Assembly (NCBI GenBank): GCA_035544495.1
Contig: DATKEU010000289.1
Coordinates: forward strand, 1 to 12,469
DNA from: DATKEU01 sp035544495
GTDB lineage: Bacteria > Myxococcota_A > Polyangia > Fen-1088
Length of the DNA stretch: 12,469 bases
Direction of reading: 5' to 3'
Under the pieces are notes generated by a model. It did not search any database, was not told the DNA's origin, and saw only the letters and a program-made list of their open reading frames with translations. The position numbers were made by a program, and so were the translations under genes. Position 1 is the stretch's first letter. The number at the start of each line of letters is the position of its first letter. Positions 1-5,989 of this stretch are shown here, piece by piece.

Positions 1-961
1 CGCTGACGCGGATGTCGTCGATCCACATGTCGGACAGCGTCGGGATCGGGTGATACTCCCACAGGCCGAACGAGACGCCGGCGAACTTGGGCGGCAGGTG
101 ATTGGGGTTCCCGCCCGCCGACATCGCCGAATCGCTGCGCAGATCCGTCAGCTCGACGTCGTCGACCCAGATCTGGCGGATCTCCGTCTTCGGGTCCGAT
201 CCGTTCTCGAAGAGCTCCACGCACTGCCACTGGTTGGCGGCGATGCGCGTCTTCGACCAGGGCCCGAATTCCAGCTTCGGCCCGCCGAAGAAGATCGAAT
301 AGCCGAGCCACTGCTTCGCGGAGGCGATCATTCCCAGCCCGGCCTGCACGTCGCCGCGATCGTTCTTGCCGGTGCCGAACAGGAACCCGGTGTGAAAGTC
401 GGCGCCCGCCGCCACCGGGATCTCCGGGCTGAAGTAGACGAACATGCGCGCGTAGAACGAGTTCGACGGCGCCGGGAACGTCACCGCCTCGCTGATCATC
501 GCCGTGCTCTGCTGGTTGGGGACCACCTTGATGTGCACGGCGTACTTTCCGCCGTGCGCGTGCAGGTCGTCGACGGTGATGGACGCTGACGCCGACGGCT
601 TGTTCATCGTCCAGCGTTGTGTGTCCAGTTGCCCGCTCTCGAAGTCGTCGCACAGCTCGGCGCCCATCGTCACGCAGGTCGGATCGGCGCCGCCCGTCTC
701 GGGCGCGGCATCGGCGCCGGGCTGGCCAGGCGTGGTCGCGTCGACCGGCGCGCCGTCCGATCCGGGCGCGCCGCCCGCCGCGGGACCGCCGTCGCCGCCG
801 GGGGCGCCGCCCGCGCTGGCGCCCGCGCCGCTGGCGCCGCCCGTTCCCGTTGTTCCACGGGGCGCGCCGTCGATCTGGCTGCTGCAGGCGGCGCCCAGCG
901 CCGCGCCCGTCACCAGCATCGAAAGCACGCGCGCCCGGCCAAACTGCCATCGCCGATGCAT
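1..961 (-). CDS. Surface lipoprotein with LamG/Cip1-like (concanavalin A-like) domain, C-terminus cut by window edge
   Basis: This reading frame stays open from an ATG at 961 to the window edge, giving 320 codons without a stop. The N-terminus has an Arg-rich stretch, a hydrophobic core (about residues 13-25) and a Cys at 26 in LGAACSS, which reads as a lipoprotein signal peptide although the lipobox is imperfect. Residues 30-93 are a Gly/Ala/Pro-rich linker. The folded part begins at CDDFES (104-109) and ends near WIDDIRVS (313-320). That opening and closing pattern is typical of beta-sandwich domains of the LamG or Cip1/polysaccharide-lyase-like type, so polysaccharide binding or cleavage is possible, but no catalytic residues can be named. 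Since WIDDIRVS is usually the last strand, few residues are probably missing. No good ribosome site precedes the ATG; a TAAGAT box only 8 bases upstream would suit a leaderless message. Met15 (position 919) is an alternative start. Confidence 0.75.
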   Translation of the reverse strand, partial: MHRRWQFGRARVLSMLVTGAALGAACSSQIDGAPRGTTGTGGASGAGASAGGAPGGDGGPAAGGAPGSDGAPVDATTPGQPGADAAPETGGADPTCVTMGAELCDDFESGQLDTQRWTMNKPSASASITVDDLHAHGGKYAVHIKVVPNQQSTAMISEAVTFPAPSNSFYARMFVYFSPEIPVAAGADFHTGFLFGTGKNDRGDVQAGLGMIASAKQWLGYSIFFGGPKLEFGPWSKTRIAANQWQCVELFENGSDPKTEIRQIWVDDVELTDLRSDSAMSAGGNPNHLPPKFAGVSFGLWEYHPIPTLSDMWIDDIRVS

Positions 962-1261
962 CGAGCGCGATCTTATCGCGGCCGGCGCGCCGCCGTCAGC
1001 GGCGATCTTTTTCTAGCGGCCGGGTCAGGTGCGCGCGTTTCGGGCTTTAGCCAGCCGCGTTCCGTCCTAGCTGCGCGTGATGCGCGCGCGGCTGACGGGC
1101 CTGTCCGACCGGCAGTGCCTGGAGACCGCCAGCCTGGACGAGGCCGAGGCGCATCATCAGGACGCGTTGCGCATCGATCCGAATCGCACCCGGCTATTGA
1201 CGGATTGGCCGCGCTGGCAAACGCGCAGGCGGGCGCCGGGCGCCGGCCGTGAGCGCCGCCG
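962..1261. other. Intergenic spacer between the lipoprotein and methyltransferase genes
   Basis: This 300-base spacer separates two minus-strand genes. The part nearest 961 would hold the promoter of the lipoprotein gene: CTGACG and TAAGAT, 18 bases apart on the minus strand, are a weak candidate. The rest is mostly the TPR-like remnant described separately. I see no T-rich terminator downstream of the methyltransferase stop at 1262. Confidence 0.5.
1077..1252 (+). pseudogene. Frameshifted TPR-domain remnant
   Basis: In one plus-strand frame, bases about 1128-1185 encode SLDEAEAHHQDALRIDPNR. This closely matches the second helix and end of a tetratricopeptide repeat, whose usual form is G-x-L-D-E-A-E-x-x-Y-x-x-A-L-x-I-D-P-N. 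The same frame then loses the pattern, while the neighbouring frame picks it up as PAIDGLAALANAQAGAGR, which looks like the first helix of the next repeat, ending at a TGA at 1250-1252. A single frameshift near 1185-1190 would join the two into a continuous tandem TPR. No credible start, ribosome site or upstream repeats are visible, so I read this as the decayed 3' end of a TPR gene. A sequencing error or a chance match cannot be excluded. Confidence 0.45.
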
Positions 1262-2356
1262 TCAGCCGGGCGCGCGCAGCGCCTCGAAGGTCAGCACGCG
1301 TTCGATCTTGCCGGCGCCGCTGAAGGGCGAAACCAGGTACGGGCGCGAGGCAGTGGTCCAGCGGCCGAGCTGGAAACCGCGCTGGCCGGCGAGCTCGAAG
1401 ATCTCGTCGCGCGACCAGCGCCGGGCGAGCGGCGTCTCCGGCGGATACAGCAGCGGTCCTTGATTCAGCCAGCGCCCATTCGGACGCAGGAGGCGGCGCA
1501 CGGTCTCGAGAAACGGGCCGAGATCCGGCGGCACGCGATCGATGAACCAGGGCGTGACCACCGTATCGAAGGTCCCGTCGAGAAACGGCGGCGCCAGGCC
1601 GTCGGCCAGGAAAAAGTGAAACGCCTGATCGTCCAGCGCTCCGGCGGGCGCCGCCAGCTGCCAGCGGGCCGAGGCGCGGCCGGCCTCCAGCACGTTCAGG
1701 CCCGCTTCCGTCAGGGAGACCGTTTCACCGCGCACCACCGCCTCCGCGATGACGAACAGGTAGGGATCGATGTCCACCACCGCGGTCTCCTCGGCGCCAC
1801 GGTCGCGCTGGCGATGCAGGTCGTACGCCAGCCGGCAGCCGCCCGCGCCGACGACCAGGATGCGTCCCAGCGGTCCGCTGGCGACGTCCAGCAGCGCCTC
1901 CAGCGCCTGCTGATTCTCGCGCGCCTCGGCGCCCGTCCAGCCCCAGTCGCGGAACAGGTAATAGCTGTACTCGACCACCCCGCGCGGCAGGCCGCGCGCC
2001 GGTTGATCGAGCGGGCCGCCCAGCGCCGGGCCCAGCACCGCCGCGAAGTCGGCCACCTGATCGCGCGCCGCCTGTGCCATGCCGCGCAGGCGCATCTGCC
2101 CCGCGGGTGACAGCCCGGGCGCGCGCGCCTCGTCTTCCAGCCCGGCGTGCGTCATCTGCCCGTTGGCCAGCAGCAGGTTCAGCTGCCGGCGCCACAGCTC
2201 GACGTGCGCCTCCGGCTGCGGCAGCAAGACCGGGATCCGGCCGGCACGGGCGTAACTCTGGCGGCAGCCCCCGCAGGCTATCGCCGGCGCGCGCGCATCC
2301 AGGGGGCCGCCGCATCGAACGCAGACGATACGATCCTGGATGCGCTCGTTCGACAA
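1262..2356 (-). CDS. N2227/carnosine N-methyltransferase-like SAM-dependent methyltransferase with N-terminal zinc ribbon
   Basis: The 364-residue protein has two parts. Residues 10-46 carry two Cys pairs (C12/C15 and C28/C31) followed by GRIPVLLP, the layout of a Trm112-like zinc ribbon. Residues about 125-360 are a class I methyltransferase: motif I is ILVVGAGGCRLAYDL (166-180), an acidic stretch VVDIDP (193-198) follows, then FFLADG (248-253) and FDTVVTPWFIDRV (263-275), and later GRWLNQGPLLYPP (294-306). The last two blocks resemble the N2227 family, which includes eukaryotic carnosine N-methyltransferase, where the equivalent block is W-I-N-x-G-P-L-L-Y. The bacterial substrate is unknown. 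It is probably cytoplasmic, having no signal peptide. The start is TTG at 2356, chosen because GGAG lies 8 bases upstream (2365-2368) and no ATG fits better. It lies 57 bases downstream of the SMP-30 gene, so the two may share a transcript. Confidence 0.85.
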   Translation of the reverse strand: MSNERIQDRIVCVRCGGPLDARAPAIACGGCRQSYARAGRIPVLLPQPEAHVELWRRQLNLLLANGQMTHAGLEDEARAPGLSPAGQMRLRGMAQAARDQVADFAAVLGPALGGPLDQPARGLPRGVVEYSYYLFRDWGWTGAEARENQQALEALLDVASGPLGRILVVGAGGCRLAYDLHRQRDRGAEETAVVDIDPYLFVIAEAVVRGETVSLTEAGLNVLEAGRASARWQLAAPAGALDDQAFHFFLADGLAPPFLDGTFDTVVTPWFIDRVPPDLGPFLETVRRLLRPNGRWLNQGPLLYPPETPLARRWSRDEIFELAGQRGFQLGRWTTASRPYLVSPFSGAGKIERVLTFEALRAPG

Positions 2357-2364
2357 TCGACTTT

Positions 2365-2368
2365 CTCC
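2365..2368 (-). promoter_or_regulatory. Shine-Dalgarno site supporting the TTG start of the methyltransferase
   Basis: On the minus strand GGAG is followed by 8 bases and then TTG at 2356. Its two G residues form the end of the neighbouring 11-bp hairpin, so folding of that hairpin could hide part of the site. Confidence 0.6.
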
Positions 2369-2401
2369 GCGGGCCGGTTCTAACAGATGTCCGGCCCGCG
2401 G
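2367..2401 (-). terminator. Intercistronic 11-bp perfect hairpin (attenuator or processing site)
   Basis: CCGCGGGCCGG (2367-2377) and CCGGCCCGCGG (2391-2401) are exact inverted repeats around a 13-base loop. The hairpin sits between the SMP-30 stop (2414) and the methyltransferase TTG (2356). In the direction of transcription the stem is followed by AGAAAG, not a U-run, so it is not a standard intrinsic terminator. It could reduce read-through, protect the upstream message end, or partly hide the methyltransferase ribosome site. Confidence 0.5.
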
Positions 2402-2413
2402 TGGAACGCGACG

Positions 2414-3631
2414 CTACGGCTTGCCGGCCGTCGTGACCGCCACCTTCCAGATGCCGTGCAGCGTGGTGATGTACAACGTCTTGCGATCGGCGCCGCCGAA
2501 GCTGATGTTCGACGGGCCCTTGCCGCCCGGATCCTGCGGGCCACCGTCGGGGAACAGGTCGATCCCGACCGGTACGTCGTAGCGGCCCTTGTACGTTCCG
2601 TCGGGAGCCAGCACGGCGATGGCATTGACCCGGTGATCGTTCATCGCCACGTAGAGGTTGCCGTCGTCGTCGAGCGTGATCCCGTCCGGGATGCTGAATC
2701 CGGGGACCTTCGTGCTGTCCGCCATCACGGTCGGTGTTGCGCCCATCGGAACCAGGCCATTCGTGTCGAGCGGCAGCTTGAGAAGCTTGTTCTGGATGTC
2801 GTCGCCCAGGTAAAGCCACATGTGATCCAGCGACAGCGCGATGCCGTTCACGCTGGACATCGTCGGGTCGGTGCCGGCCACATAAAGCTGGGCCAACGAC
2901 CCGTCTGCGCCGATGCGGTAGGCGGCGTTCTTGGCCAGCATCGCGTCCGGCTTGATGCTGCCCCAGCGCGTGTCGCTGAAGTAGATGTTGTCCATGGTGT
3001 CGATCGTCAGATCGTTGGGCGCGTTGAACGTCGTGCCCGCCGCGCCAGCCTCGGCGCCGCCGTCGTCAGCGCCGCCATCGGCTGCGCCGGCGTCGGCTCC
3101 AGCGTCCGTCCCCGCGCCACCGGCCGCGGGGTACATCGAGGCCAGCACCGTCAGCGTGCCGTCCTTTTCGACCCGCGTGACCCGGGCGTTGTACCGCTCG
3201 GTCGCGACCAGCCGGCCCATCGAGTCCATGCCGAGGCCGTTGGTGCTGGTCGGCGTCGCCCCTGGGAAGGGATAGACAGAGAACGCGTTCGTCCCGGGGT
3301 CATACTTGTAGATCTTTGCGCCGACCGCGTTTTTCTCGACGACATCGGAGAAGAGCAGATAACCGGTGGCGCCCGTGGCGCCGGCCACCCAGTACGGCCC
3401 CTCGAGCGAGACGAACGTATAGGTCGTCTGGGAGATCTCGGTCGCCGTGCCCAGCACCGGACCTGCCAAGGGAGAGCCGGCGTCGGTGGCTCCGCCGTCG
3501 TTGCCACCTCCGCCGCCCGCGTCGTTCGAGCTCGAGCTGCTGCTGCTGCAGGCAGCGAACGCGCCCGTGAGAGCCACGGCGCCAATCATGTTGGTCAAAA
3601 ACGAGAACGTCGATCGTCGGAAGTAAAGCAT
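2414..3631 (-). CDS. SMP-30/gluconolactonase/LRE family lipoprotein
   Basis: The 405-residue protein begins with a lipoprotein-type signal: MLYFRR, a hydrophobic core, then AFAAC followed by seven Ser (Cys28), so it is probably anchored on the outer side of a membrane. A Gly/Asp/Ala linker follows to about residue 55. The rest is a six-bladed propeller of the SMP-30 type. Counterparts of the family's metal and substrate residues can be seen: Glu near 77 (LEGPYW), Asn near 206 (NAPNDL), Asn near 262 (VNGIAL) and Asp near 316 (IPDGITLD). Family members are calcium- or zinc-dependent lactonases, so a sugar-lactone hydrolase is likely, but the substrate is unknown. An Ala/Gly/Asp-rich insertion (about 170-200) interrupts the propeller just before NAPNDL. 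The ATG at 3631 is chosen over an ATG at 3781 because AGGAAGGAG lies 9 bases upstream and the signal peptide then starts correctly. Confidence 0.85.
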   Translation of the reverse strand: MLYFRRSTFSFLTNMIGAVALTGAFAACSSSSSSSNDAGGGGGNDGGATDAGSPLAGPVLGTATEISQTTYTFVSLEGPYWVAGATGATGYLLFSDVVEKNAVGAKIYKYDPGTNAFSVYPFPGATPTSTNGLGMDSMGRLVATERYNARVTRVEKDGTLTVLASMYPAAGGAGTDAGADAGAADGGADDGGAEAGAAGTTFNAPNDLTIDTMDNIYFSDTRWGSIKPDAMLAKNAAYRIGADGSLAQLYVAGTDPTMSSVNGIALSLDHMWLYLGDDIQNKLLKLPLDTNGLVPMGATPTVMADSTKVPGFSIPDGITLDDDGNLYVAMNDHRVNAIAVLAPDGTYKGRYDVPVGIDLFPDGGPQDPGGKGPSNISFGGADRKTLYITTLHGIWKVAVTTAGKP

Positions 3632-3640
3632 CGCTAGTTT

Positions 3641-3649
3641 CTCCTTCCT
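3641..3649 (-). promoter_or_regulatory. Strong Shine-Dalgarno site fixing the SMP-30 start
   Basis: AGGAAGGAG on the minus strand ends 9 bases before the ATG at 3631. It rules out the longer frame that opens at 3781, whose extra 50 residues would bury the signal peptide. Confidence 0.8.
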
Positions 3650-3745
3650 GGTGTCCCGTCCGGAACTGCGACGGCTGTCATGGATCTCCCGGGGCGCATG
3701 GGCGGGAGGGGGAATACATGCACCGAATGGGCGACTGCGGCGTGT

Positions 3746-3774
3746 ACAGAAGCCCATCTTGCCGGAAGTGTCAA
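3746..3774 (-). promoter_or_regulatory. Candidate promoter for the SMP-30 lipoprotein gene
   Basis: The minus strand has an exact TTGACA (3774-3769). After 17 bases comes TTCTGT, a poor -10 box. Transcription would start about 110 bases before the ATG at 3631. The -35 match is good but the -10 match is weak. Confidence 0.25.
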
Positions 3775-3838
3775 GGAACAACTGTCAGAGTCGGCACGGT
3801 CAATTGTCACGATATCTGCGCTTGGGCACTTTGCCGCG

Positions 3839-3879
3839 ATCGAGACCATTTCGCGATCGAGAGCATTTATCGAGAGCAT
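3839..3879 (+). repeat. Cluster of three ATCGAGA repeats
   Basis: ATCGAGA occurs at 3839, 3856 and 3869. The last two copies extend to ATCGAGAGCAT and form a 13-base tandem unit. The first two extend to the left as CGCGATCGAGA (3835-3845 and 3852-3862). Such closely spaced short direct repeats in a divergent promoter region suit a regulator binding array, but the protein is unknown. Confidence 0.5.
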
Positions 3880-3937
3880 CTGATGACAACTGTCCGGTGA
3901 TTGCGCAATGGCCCCCCCGGGCGTTTCAGGGGTTCAA

Positions 3938-3967
3938 TTGACCGTTTCAGCGTGGGCGTGCTAACGC
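3938..3967 (+). promoter_or_regulatory. Candidate promoter for the glycosyltransferase gene
   Basis: TTGACC (3938-3943) is followed after 17-18 bases by CTAACG/TAACGC. The -35 box matches five of six consensus bases; the -10 box is weak. The start site would lie about 35 bases before the ATG at 4010. Confidence 0.3.
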
Positions 3968-4009
3968 TAGCGCTGCGAGCGGCCCGCGCGTCTGCTCAGC
4001 CGAGCCGTC

Positions 4010-4804
4010 ATGAGCGCCCCTTTCGCTCCCGATGCCCGCCCGGCGCCGTTGCGCCCTCGCGTGGTGGCGGCGATCGTCGCCTACAACACGGCGTCGCTGC
4101 TCGAGAAAGCCCTGCTGCGTATTCCCAGGCATCTGGTCGATGCCATCTTCGTCATGGACGACGCCTCGACCGACGACACGTACGAGGTCGCGCGGCGCCT
4201 CGGGCTATCTGTGTATCGCAACCGGCGCAACCTCGGCTACGGCGGCAACGTGCGCGCGGCGCTCTGGCGCGCGCTGGAAGAGTTCGACGCTGACTACGTC
4301 GTCGAGGTGCACGGCGACGGCGCCCAGTTCGATCCCGCCGCCATCGCCGATGCCTTGCCGCTCATGCAGAAAGGGGTTCCGCTGATTCTCGGATCGAGGT
4401 TCATGCTGCCGGGGCAGGCGCGCCGTGACGGCATGTCGTGGGTTCGCTTCGCCGCCAACCGTGGTCTCAGCTGGCTGGCGCGCGCCGGGCTGGGGATGCC
4501 TCTGACGGAATTTCACACCGGCTTTCGAATCTATTCGCGCGACTTGATCAAAACGCTGCCGCTGGCCGAGAACGCGCCCAATCATCTGTTCAGCTTCCAG
4601 ATCCTGGCCCAGGCCGCTTATTTCGGGAAGGCGGTGCGGGAGATCCCGGTCCAGTGCGATTATCGAAGCGCCCACACGTCGATCTCGCTCTGGGACGCCA
4701 CGCTGTACTCGTTCGCCATCCTGAAATGCATGGCGCAGTTCCGGCTGGCGCGCGCCGGTTGGCGACACAACGGAATTTTCCCCGCTCAGCCGCGGACCCC
4801 GTGA
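4010..4804 (+). CDS. Family 2 glycosyltransferase (dolichyl-phosphate mannose synthase-like)
   Basis: The 264-residue protein has the GT-A fold signature of family 2 transferases. VVAAIVAYN (18-26) is the first strand, VMDDASTDDT (48-57) binds the nucleotide sugar, and RNLGYGGNVRAAL (73-85) is the usual helix. VEVHGDGAQFDP (98-109) takes the place of the D-x-D metal site, with Asp103 as the likely ligand. TEFHTGFRIYSR (166-177) matches the acceptor-side motif of the DPM/DPG synthase-like subgroup. There is no signal peptide and no clear membrane segment, so it is soluble or peripheral, unlike members with C-terminal membrane helices. The donor and acceptor are unknown; transfer of a sugar to a polyprenyl phosphate or a surface glycan is plausible. 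The gene stands alone between two long intergenic regions. The ATG at 4010 has only a weak ribosome site, but the fold begins soon after it. Confidence 0.85.
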   Translation: MSAPFAPDARPAPLRPRVVAAIVAYNTASLLEKALLRIPRHLVDAIFVMDDASTDDTYEVARRLGLSVYRNRRNLGYGGNVRAALWRALEEFDADYVVEVHGDGAQFDPAAIADALPLMQKGVPLILGSRFMLPGQARRDGMSWVRFAANRGLSWLARAGLGMPLTEFHTGFRIYSRDLIKTLPLAENAPNHLFSFQILAQAAYFGKAVREIPVQCDYRSAHTSISLWDATLYSFAILKCMAQFRLARAGWRHNGIFPAQPRTP

Positions 4805-4816
4805 CGATCGCCCGAG

Positions 4817-4850
4817 CGGCGGCGAGGCGCCGGCCGGCGCTTGCCCGCCG
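4817..4850 (+). terminator. Possible termination hairpin after the glycosyltransferase
   Basis: CGGCGG (4817-4822) and GGCGCC (4826-4831) can pair with GGCGC (4836-4840) and CCGCCG (4845-4850), with a small internal loop between the two helices. The core is a 14-base GC palindrome. It begins 12 bases after the stop. Only two T residues follow the inner stem, so any termination would not be of the standard U-run type. Confidence 0.3.
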
Positions 4851-4900
4851 CGTCGGGGGCGCCCACCTCGGCCGTTCGTGTCACGAGGAGCCCTCCGCCA

Positions 4901-4927
4901 AGACAATCGATATACCTCGAATTGTCT
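4901..4927. promoter_or_regulatory. Inverted repeat AGACAAT-N13-ATTGTCT, candidate operator
   Basis: Seven-base arms match exactly around a 13-base A+T-leaning centre. The right arm overlaps the TTGTCT that serves as the candidate -35 box of the dehydrogenase promoter, so a bound dimer could block RNA polymerase. A related half-site, GACAAAT, lies at 4950-4956. The FadR-type regulator encoded two genes downstream is the obvious candidate protein, though that is inference. Confidence 0.45.
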
Positions 4928-4950
4928 CGCGCAAGCGGGTCAGATATTCG
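4922..4950 (+). promoter_or_regulatory. Candidate promoter of the SDR-regulator transcript
   Basis: TTGTCT (4922-4927) and TATTCG (4945-4950) are 17 bases apart. They match the -35 and -10 consensus at four and three positions. The local A+T content is higher than in the neighbouring coding DNA. The implied leader is about 250 bases long. Confidence 0.35.
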
Positions 4951-5056
4951 ACAAATCGCCGTGGTTTTTCGTTTGACTAAACGGGATCGCCCATGAAGAA
5001 TGCCTTCCATGTTGCCGACACCTCACCTCCTGGTGACGGCGGGGCAGACATCGAAG

Positions 5057-5148
5057 GGCTCGGTAGGGGTCGAGCCGCGGTCCTCTCCGCGGGCTTTACG
5101 GCCACCGCCGATGCCCGTCATCGGCGAATGCCCTCCACGGGCGGGCAT
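5057..5148 (+). promoter_or_regulatory. Series of hairpins in the dehydrogenase leader
   Basis: Four stems can form. A pairs GGCTCG (5057-5062) with CGAGCC (5071-5076). B pairs AGCCGCGG (5073-5080) with CCGCGGGCT (5087-5095, one bulge) and is followed by TTT. C is a perfect 8-bp stem, CGCCGATG (5106-5113) with CATCGGCG (5119-5126). D pairs ATGCCC (5128-5133) with GGGCAT (5143-5148). A and B share bases 5073-5076, so only one can form at a time, as in attenuators. GC-rich DNA yields chance stems, and no known riboswitch class is recognised. Confidence 0.35.
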
Positions 5149-5206
5149 CCATGCAACGGCGCTTTCGAGATGATTCTGGAAAACCACCCAGGGGAAAAAA
5201 GAGACG

Positions 5207-5956
5207 ATGAAATTTTCCGGTAAGACAGTGCTGGTGACGGGCGGGGCGTCGGGCATCGGCCAGGGCATTGCTCTGGCGTTTGCCGCGGAGGGGGCCAGCG
5301 TGGCGATCACGTATCTCAGCAGCGATCCCGCTCCGACGCTGGACAAGATTCGATCGATGGACCGGCGGGGCCTGGCCATCAAGGGCGATCTGCGGCAGGA
5401 GGCCACTGTCGACAGTGTCTTCGAACAGACGCTGTCCAGCCTGGGGAGCATCGACGTCCTGGTGGCGAACACGGGCGGCCTGATCAAGCGCTCGCGCGCT
5501 GTCGACACCTCGCTGGAGCTGTGGACCGAGGCATTGGGCGTGAACTTGACGGCGACCTTCCTCTGCTGCCGGGCTGCCTTGCGCTACATGGAGCCGCGCC
5601 GGAAGGGCAACCTGGTCCTGGTCAGCTCGCTGGCCGCCCACGACGGCGGGGGCTTTGGCGCCAGCCATTACGCTGCCACCAAGGGCGGCATCCTGACCTA
5701 TACGCGCGCCCTGGCCAAGGAAGTGGGGCCCATCGGCATTCGCGTCAACGGCGTCGCGCCGGGGCTGATCGGAACGCAGTTCCACGATCGCTTCACGCCC
5801 GCCGACGGCCGCCGCGCCACCGTCGAACGCACGCCGATGCGGCGCGAAGGAACGCCCGCCGACGTGGCCGGCGCGGTCCTTTATCTGGCCTCGGACGACG
5901 CAGATTTCATCACGGGGGAGACGATCGAGATCAACGGAGGGTTGGGGTTGTACTGA
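5207..5956 (+). CDS. Short-chain dehydrogenase/reductase (classical SDR)
   Basis: At 249 residues this is a standard classical SDR. The cofactor motif TGGASGIG is at 11-18, an Asp follows at 61 (GDL), and ANTGG (88-92) stands where NNAG is usual. The catalytic tetrad is complete: Asn113 (VNLTA), Ser140/141 (VSSLAA), Tyr155 and Lys159 (YAATK). VAPGLIGT (183-190) and the C-terminal FITGETIEINGG are family hallmarks. Because no acidic residue follows the second strand (AITYLSS), NADP(H) may be preferred over NAD(H). The substrate cannot be read from sequence; relatives include 3-oxoacyl-ACP reductases and sugar-acid dehydrogenases such as KduD. The FadR-type regulator 33 bases downstream makes sugar-acid or other small-acid metabolism a reasonable guess. 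The ATG at 5207 is preceded by a purine-rich tract containing GAGA (5201-5204). Confidence 0.9.
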   Translation: MKFSGKTVLVTGGASGIGQGIALAFAAEGASVAITYLSSDPAPTLDKIRSMDRRGLAIKGDLRQEATVDSVFEQTLSSLGSIDVLVANTGGLIKRSRAVDTSLELWTEALGVNLTATFLCCRAALRYMEPRRKGNLVLVSSLAAHDGGGFGASHYAATKGGILTYTRALAKEVGPIGIRVNGVAPGLIGTQFHDRFTPADGRRATVERTPMRREGTPADVAGAVLYLASDDADFITGETIEINGGLGLY

Positions 5957-5989
5957 CGGGTCCCGCGCACTTTCCAGCGAGGTACGGCG

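Larger units (their letters stand above)
3632..4009. other. Divergent intergenic region between SMP-30 and glycosyltransferase genes
   Basis: About 380 bases lie between divergent genes, and the part from roughly 3770 to 3960 is clearly richer in A+T than the coding DNA. It must hold promoters for both directions. It contains the ATCGAGA repeat cluster described separately and two direct copies of ACAACTGTC (3778-3786 and 3886-3894). No gene is convincing here; the short frames lack a ribosome site and normal codon use. Confidence 0.6.
4805..5206 (+). other. Intergenic region and leader before the dehydrogenase gene
   Basis: This 402-base stretch holds, in order, the possible termination hairpin, an inverted repeat over a candidate promoter, and a series of hairpins in the presumed leader. 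A frame from ATG 4993 to 5223 (76 residues) overlaps the dehydrogenase start. It has no good ribosome site, matches no family I recognise and shows weak codon bias, so I do not call it a gene. Confidence 0.55.

Noticed and set aside
50..1016. Plus-strand frames opposite the first lipoprotein
   Set aside because: They mirror the minus-strand gene, whose signal peptide, linker and beta-sandwich end motif are convincing.
1725..2819. 364-residue minus-strand frame across the SMP-30/methyltransferase junction
   Set aside because: It is out of frame with both real genes, spans the hairpin and has no recognisable fold.
2387..3637. 416-residue open frame on the plus strand
   Set aside because: It is antisense to the SMP-30 gene, which has clear motifs, a signal peptide and a strong ribosome site.
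3632..3781. N-terminal extension of the SMP-30 protein to an ATG at 3781
   Set aside because: The extension would place 50 residues before the signal peptide and skip the strong ribosome site at 3641-3649.
4993..5223. 76-residue frame in the dehydrogenase leader
   Set aside because: It has no good ribosome site, mixed codon bias and no family match. It overlaps the dehydrogenase start, so a coupled leader peptide is not fully excluded.
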